Program-made: the position numbers and the translations under genes
Origin: Candidatus Omnitrophota bacterium
Lineage (GTDB): Bacteria; Omnitrophota; Gorgyraeia; Gygaellales; Profunditerraquicolaceae
Direction: 5' to 3'
DNA length: 7,265 nt
NCBI GenBank assembly: GCA_028716305.1
Contig: JAQUQA010000060.1
Coordinates: forward strand, 1 to 7,265
In this document: positions 4,723-7,265 of the stretch, piece after piece
Layout: each line of letters starts with the position of its first letter
Position numbering within the stretch: the first letter of the stretch is position 1
The notes under the pieces: model-generated
Told to the model about the DNA's origin: nothing
The model's database searches: none
Seen by the model: only the letters and a program-made list of their open reading frames with translations

Positions 4723-7111
4723 AGGCAACCAGAAACCAGACCCGATTTCCCCCAAAGACTACCCTTCTTTCATTTAAACGCTGACAAACGCTGATCAGGT
4801 CATTTAGGCAGGGATAACCCTCTGGAGGCCGGAAAACAGCCTTTAAATAGCCTTTCTCCAGGCTTAGGCTAATCTTAAGGTCATAGAAATGCTCTTTTAC
4901 AAAAGTAAACTCTTTTTGGTCATAACCATATGGAAACAAATATCTTCTGGAATATAGGTCCAGTGCTTTCAGATAATAATTAAATAATCCCCTTAAATCG
5001 TGAAAATTTTGAGGTTTTTGGCCTAAAATACCGGCAAAATCATTCTGGTAATTAGCAGTATAGGTGAAAATCTCGATTTTTCGACTATAATCCTCAAAAA
5101 TTTCCTGGGGATTCGGCCAAAATTCTTGGAATAAAGAGACTACTTCTTGGGTATTCATCTCATTTGGCAAATTAGTCAATATAATCGTTTTTATTTTCTC
5201 CTGCAGGCTATTCTTGATCGCGCAGCCTCTTAATGTAACCTTTTGTTTTGTTTGAGGTTGCAATAATTCAACCACGCTTTCCGAGACAAATACCTCCTGA
5301 TCAAAAGGAGCAATGAGTATCTTTTGAAATTCTCCGGTTAACTTGATTTTTCGGAAGTGGCCGAACTGCCATGGCCAGAGAGAAAAGGCAAAAAACTGTC
5401 TTTTTGGCTCGCTAAAAGAGACGCTCTCCAGCTCTTCGAATTTTCCGCTTAAAAAGGCCAGATTGTTAACCGCGCTTTCTTTCGCGTTAAAGGCATTGAT
5501 CAGATCGAATAATTCTTTACTGGGGGTGTCATACCCCGGGGAAGTAAACAAGATCAACGGTTCTGATTCTTTTCCGGAGAGGTTAAGGCGTTTCTTCACG
5601 TTATAAATCGAGGAGCAAAAATCGTAAGGGATCTGCGGGGCGGACCAAACAGAATACATCTGGGCATCAAGATAAAAAACATTGCCGTCGCTTAGCCTGA
5701 CCTGGACGCTGCGAACTTCCTGAAAAGCCTGATTCATAATATTGGTGATATCGCTGTTTAGCGTCGGAGTGTCCACTAATTTAAAAAGAAGGTTCTCCGT
5801 CTCCGAAGCATTTAATTCGCGGTTCACCAGAGGCAGGATCTGCGAATCAGCGGCAAACTCCTGTTTAATCTTGTCCAATGAAATCCCAAAGTATGGGGCG
5901 TAAAGAAGAAATTCGATGCGGTTGGCCAAATCCGCGCCTTGCAGGCCCAACCTGTTTTTAACCGCGGCGGTGAAATTTTCCACTACCCCTAACAAATAAT
6001 CCGCGGCCTTGAGAATTATTGCCCCTGAGGTAGTAAACTCTCCCTGGCCCGAAATAATTTCTCTGGCCGCAGGCTCAACATGTACCGGAACAGGTTCTGG
6101 CTCTGGTTCTGGCGCTGGCGCGGGCTCTGGAGAAGCCGGCTCCGGAGTAATTTCAGGCGCGGCAGGAAGGATATTTTCTTCTGTAACCTCTTGCGGTGCT
6201 TCTGTTTGAGTAATAGGGGCTTCTTCTGCAGGAGGTGTTTGCGGCGGTGCTTCTTCCGGCTCGGGTTCTTTGGGGGGCTCAGGGATATTCTGCGCTTCTC
6301 CTGCCGGCTCAATAATCTCTTCTTTGGGCTCTTCTTTCTTTTCCGGTTCGGGGACTTCTTGTTCTTTTACTGCTTCCGGCTGAGGTTCTACAAGGGGAAT
6401 TTCGCCAGCCGCGGGCAAGGATTCCGGCTCCGGAACCTGCTCTTTTTCTTCCGCCTGGACCGGCTCTTCCTGAACCGGTGACGCTTCAGCCAAAGGCTTT
6501 TCTTCTTCAATCGGAGGCTGGGAAGAAACTTCTGCCAACGGCTCAACTGCGCCTTCCTTTTCTTCAACAGGGGGGGTGGTTTCTTCTTTAGCCGGCGTTT
6601 CTTCTTTTTCCGGGGATTTTTCCGTCGGTGGTTCTTCTGTTTCTGCCGCAGCTTCGGGCGACTCAATCTCCGGCACCACAGGCTCAATTTTTTCCGGCTC
6701 TATCTCTTTTTCTTCCGGCTCTGGGGATTTTTCGGATAAGGGCTCGGCTAAGGGCTGCGGAGGCGGCAAAGGGATGGTCTCTTGCGGCTGAAGGATCTCT
6801 TTTTCAGGCTTAAAAGTTTCTTTGCTGGGGGATAATTCCCTGACTGAATCGGCAGCGCTTTTAATCACGGCCTTGATCGGGGTGATGCTCAGCGCACCGG
6901 ATGCCGGCTTAGACCTTTTAATTCTCCTGCCCACGGGCATGCTCAAGCCGGCTTTTTTAATCAGGGCATTAATACTGGACTTTGAAACCTCAACCTGAAA
7001 CTTATTAAAGGCCAATGCGGCCAAAGGCCGGCAGCCTAAAGCGGGATTTTGTTTTTTCTGCTCAAGGATAAAATCGATTATTTCTTGTTTTAATTTATAG
7101 GTTACGCCCAT
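4721..7111 (-). CDS. Helix-turn-helix protein with long Pro/Glu linker and degenerate transposase-like C-terminal half, 796 residues
   Basis: Exact function not recognised. Residues 5-57 look like the helix-turn-helix of transposases and integrases (KQEIIDFILEQKKQNP, then CRPLAALAF, then VSKSSINALIKKAGLS). A basic patch follows (GRRIKRSK, 61-68), then a Pro/Glu-rich linker (about 94-350). Residues 360-796 form a globular part resembling DDE_Tnp_1-type transposases: SDGNVFYLDAQ (474-484) at the first Asp region; SPGYDTPSKELFDLI (524-538) where active enzymes have D-R-G-Y/F; and LTNLPNEMNTQEVVSLF...FWPNPQEIFED (645-674), like the TN-L...E-h...RW..E..F segment. The second catalytic Asp seems replaced, so a domesticated DNA-binding protein is more likely than an active element. 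No inverted ends are seen. ATG at 7111 has no good ribosome binding site; the frame holds up to a TGA at 4721-4723. A direct link to pilus control is not shown. Confidence 0.8.
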   Translation of the reverse strand: MGVTYKLKQEIIDFILEQKKQNPALGCRPLAALAFNKFQVEVSKSSINALIKKAGLSMPVGRRIKRSKPASGALSITPIKAVIKSAADSVRELSPSKETFKPEKEILQPQETIPLPPPQPLAEPLSEKSPEPEEKEIEPEKIEPVVPEIESPEAAAETEEPPTEKSPEKEETPAKEETTPPVEEKEGAVEPLAEVSSQPPIEEEKPLAEASPVQEEPVQAEEKEQVPEPESLPAAGEIPLVEPQPEAVKEQEVPEPEKKEEPKEEIIEPAGEAQNIPEPPKEPEPEEAPPQTPPAEEAPITQTEAPQEVTEENILPAAPEITPEPASPEPAPAPEPEPEPVPVHVEPAAREIISGQGEFTTSGAIILKAADYLLGVVENFTAAVKNRLGLQGADLANRIEFLLYAPYFGISLDKIKQEFAADSQILPLVNRELNASETENLLFKLVDTPTLNSDITNIMNQAFQEVRSVQVRLSDGNVFYLDAQMYSVWSAPQIPYDFCSSIYNVKKRLNLSGKESEPLILFTSPGYDTPSKELFDLINAFNAKESAVNNLAFLSGKFEELESVSFSEPKRQFFAFSLWPWQFGHFRKIKLTGEFQKILIAPFDQEVFVSESVVELLQPQTKQKVTLRGCAIKNSLQEKIKTIILTNLPNEMNTQEVVSLFQEFWPNPQEIFEDYSRKIEIFTYTANYQNDFAGILGQKPQNFHDLRGLFNYYLKALDLYSRRYLFPYGYDQKEFTFVKEHFYDLKISLSLEKGYLKAVFRPPEGYPCLNDLISVCQRLNERRVVFGGNRVWFLVA
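6062..6832 (-). other. Pro/Glu-rich low-complexity linker region within the 796-residue protein
   Basis: Encodes about 257 residues (94-350) dominated by Pro, Glu, Ala and Lys (for example PEPEEKEIEPEKIEP, APAPEPEPEPVPV). It is expected to be disordered and extended. The DNA shows strong strand bias (minus strand purine-rich GAA/GAG/CCx codons), which creates several misleading open frames on both strands. No regular repeat period was found. Confidence 0.85.
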
Positions 7112-7141
7112 AATTTTTCAGATTGGACATTCTTTTTAAAT

Positions 7142-7171
7142 AGTATACTCCTAAAAAAATGTTTTTGTCAA
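7142..7171 (-). promoter_or_regulatory. Sigma-70-type promoter of the 796-residue gene
   Basis: TTGACA (7171-7166), an 18-nt T-rich spacer and TATACT (7147-7142). Start of transcription would be near 7135, leaving only about 24 nt of leader, which lacks a clear ribosome binding site. Both hexamers are near consensus. Confidence 0.8.
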
Positions 7172-7197
7172 TTATTTTAAGCAAATTGGAAGAAAAT

Positions 7198-7250
7198 TGA
7201 GAACGTTTCTCAGTTCAAATTGAGAGTAAATTAAATTGAGAATGTTTCTG
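7198..7250. promoter_or_regulatory. Repeated operator-like sites upstream of the 796-residue gene
   Basis: TGAGAA-CGT-TTCTCA (7198-7212) is a 15-bp site with perfect 6-bp arms. TGAGAA-TGT-TTCT (7237-7249) is a second, weaker copy 39 nt away. A half-like AATTGAGAG (7218-7226) lies between them, and the motif AAATTGRR occurs four times in 7183-7241. The sites lie upstream of the -35, as expected for an activator or an upstream repressor site, or they may belong to a gene beyond the right edge. Confidence 0.45.
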
Positions 7251-7265
7251 GGAAGAGGGGAAAAA

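Noticed and set aside
6009..6813. Several open frames on both strands in the Pro/Glu-coding stretch
   Set aside because: They are products of the strong purine/pyrimidine bias of the linker codons; Ser/Gly-rich or Arg/Lys-rich translations are typical of such shadows.
4721..7111. Active insertion sequence
   Set aside because: No terminal inverted repeats or target duplications are visible around the gene, a catalytic Asp position looks replaced, and the long linker is atypical.

Overview
The window is bacterial. All supported genes lie on the minus strand, so the text below follows transcription from right to left. There are two blocks: a single 796-residue gene (7111-4721), and a Tad/Flp-type pilus operon that starts near 4655 and runs off the left edge. 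No rRNA, tRNA, CRISPR array or intact insertion sequence is visible. The taxon cannot be fixed from the sequence. Several tiny pilins with a class III-like 'xQxxxEY' signal, TadB/TadC, and a transposase-like protein with a long Pro/Glu linker are reminiscent of Candidatus Omnitrophota or a similar uncultured Gram-negative lineage; this is a weak inference.

Block 1 (7265-4721). A consensus-like promoter (7142-7171), preceded by repeated TTGAGAA-type operator-like sites (7198-7250), drives a 796-residue protein. It has an N-terminal transposase-style helix-turn-helix, about 257 residues of Pro/Glu-rich disorder, and a C-terminal half resembling a DDE transposase in which a key catalytic position looks lost. 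It may be a domesticated transposase.

Block 2 (4720-1). The 240-nt leader holds a strong promoter (TTGACA-17-TATATT with extended TG), a cyclic-di-GMP-I (GEMM-I) riboswitch aptamer (4507-4643) and an intrinsic terminator. The terminator 5' arm overlaps the aptamer 3' end, which predicts an ON switch. The riboswitch precedes five prepilin genes (58, 59, 159, 176 and 121 residues). Then come a nested inverted-repeat/terminator-like element (2401-2509), tadB, tadC, and three further prepilin genes (57, 53 and at least 87 residues, the last cut by the window edge). The prepilins share a short basic leader, an A/G|Q cleavage-like site, Glu at +5 and one hydrophobic helix. Most also share a 'Y-M-K/R-R-G/A-x-x-G-K-L'-like motif after the helix.

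How the parts may work together: high c-di-GMP would let RNA polymerase read past the leader terminator into the pilins. The second terminator-like hairpin after the fifth pilin would then limit read-through into the membrane-platform genes tadB/tadC, giving much pilin and little machinery. The assembly ATPase, prepilin peptidase and any secretin are not in the window and must be encoded elsewhere.
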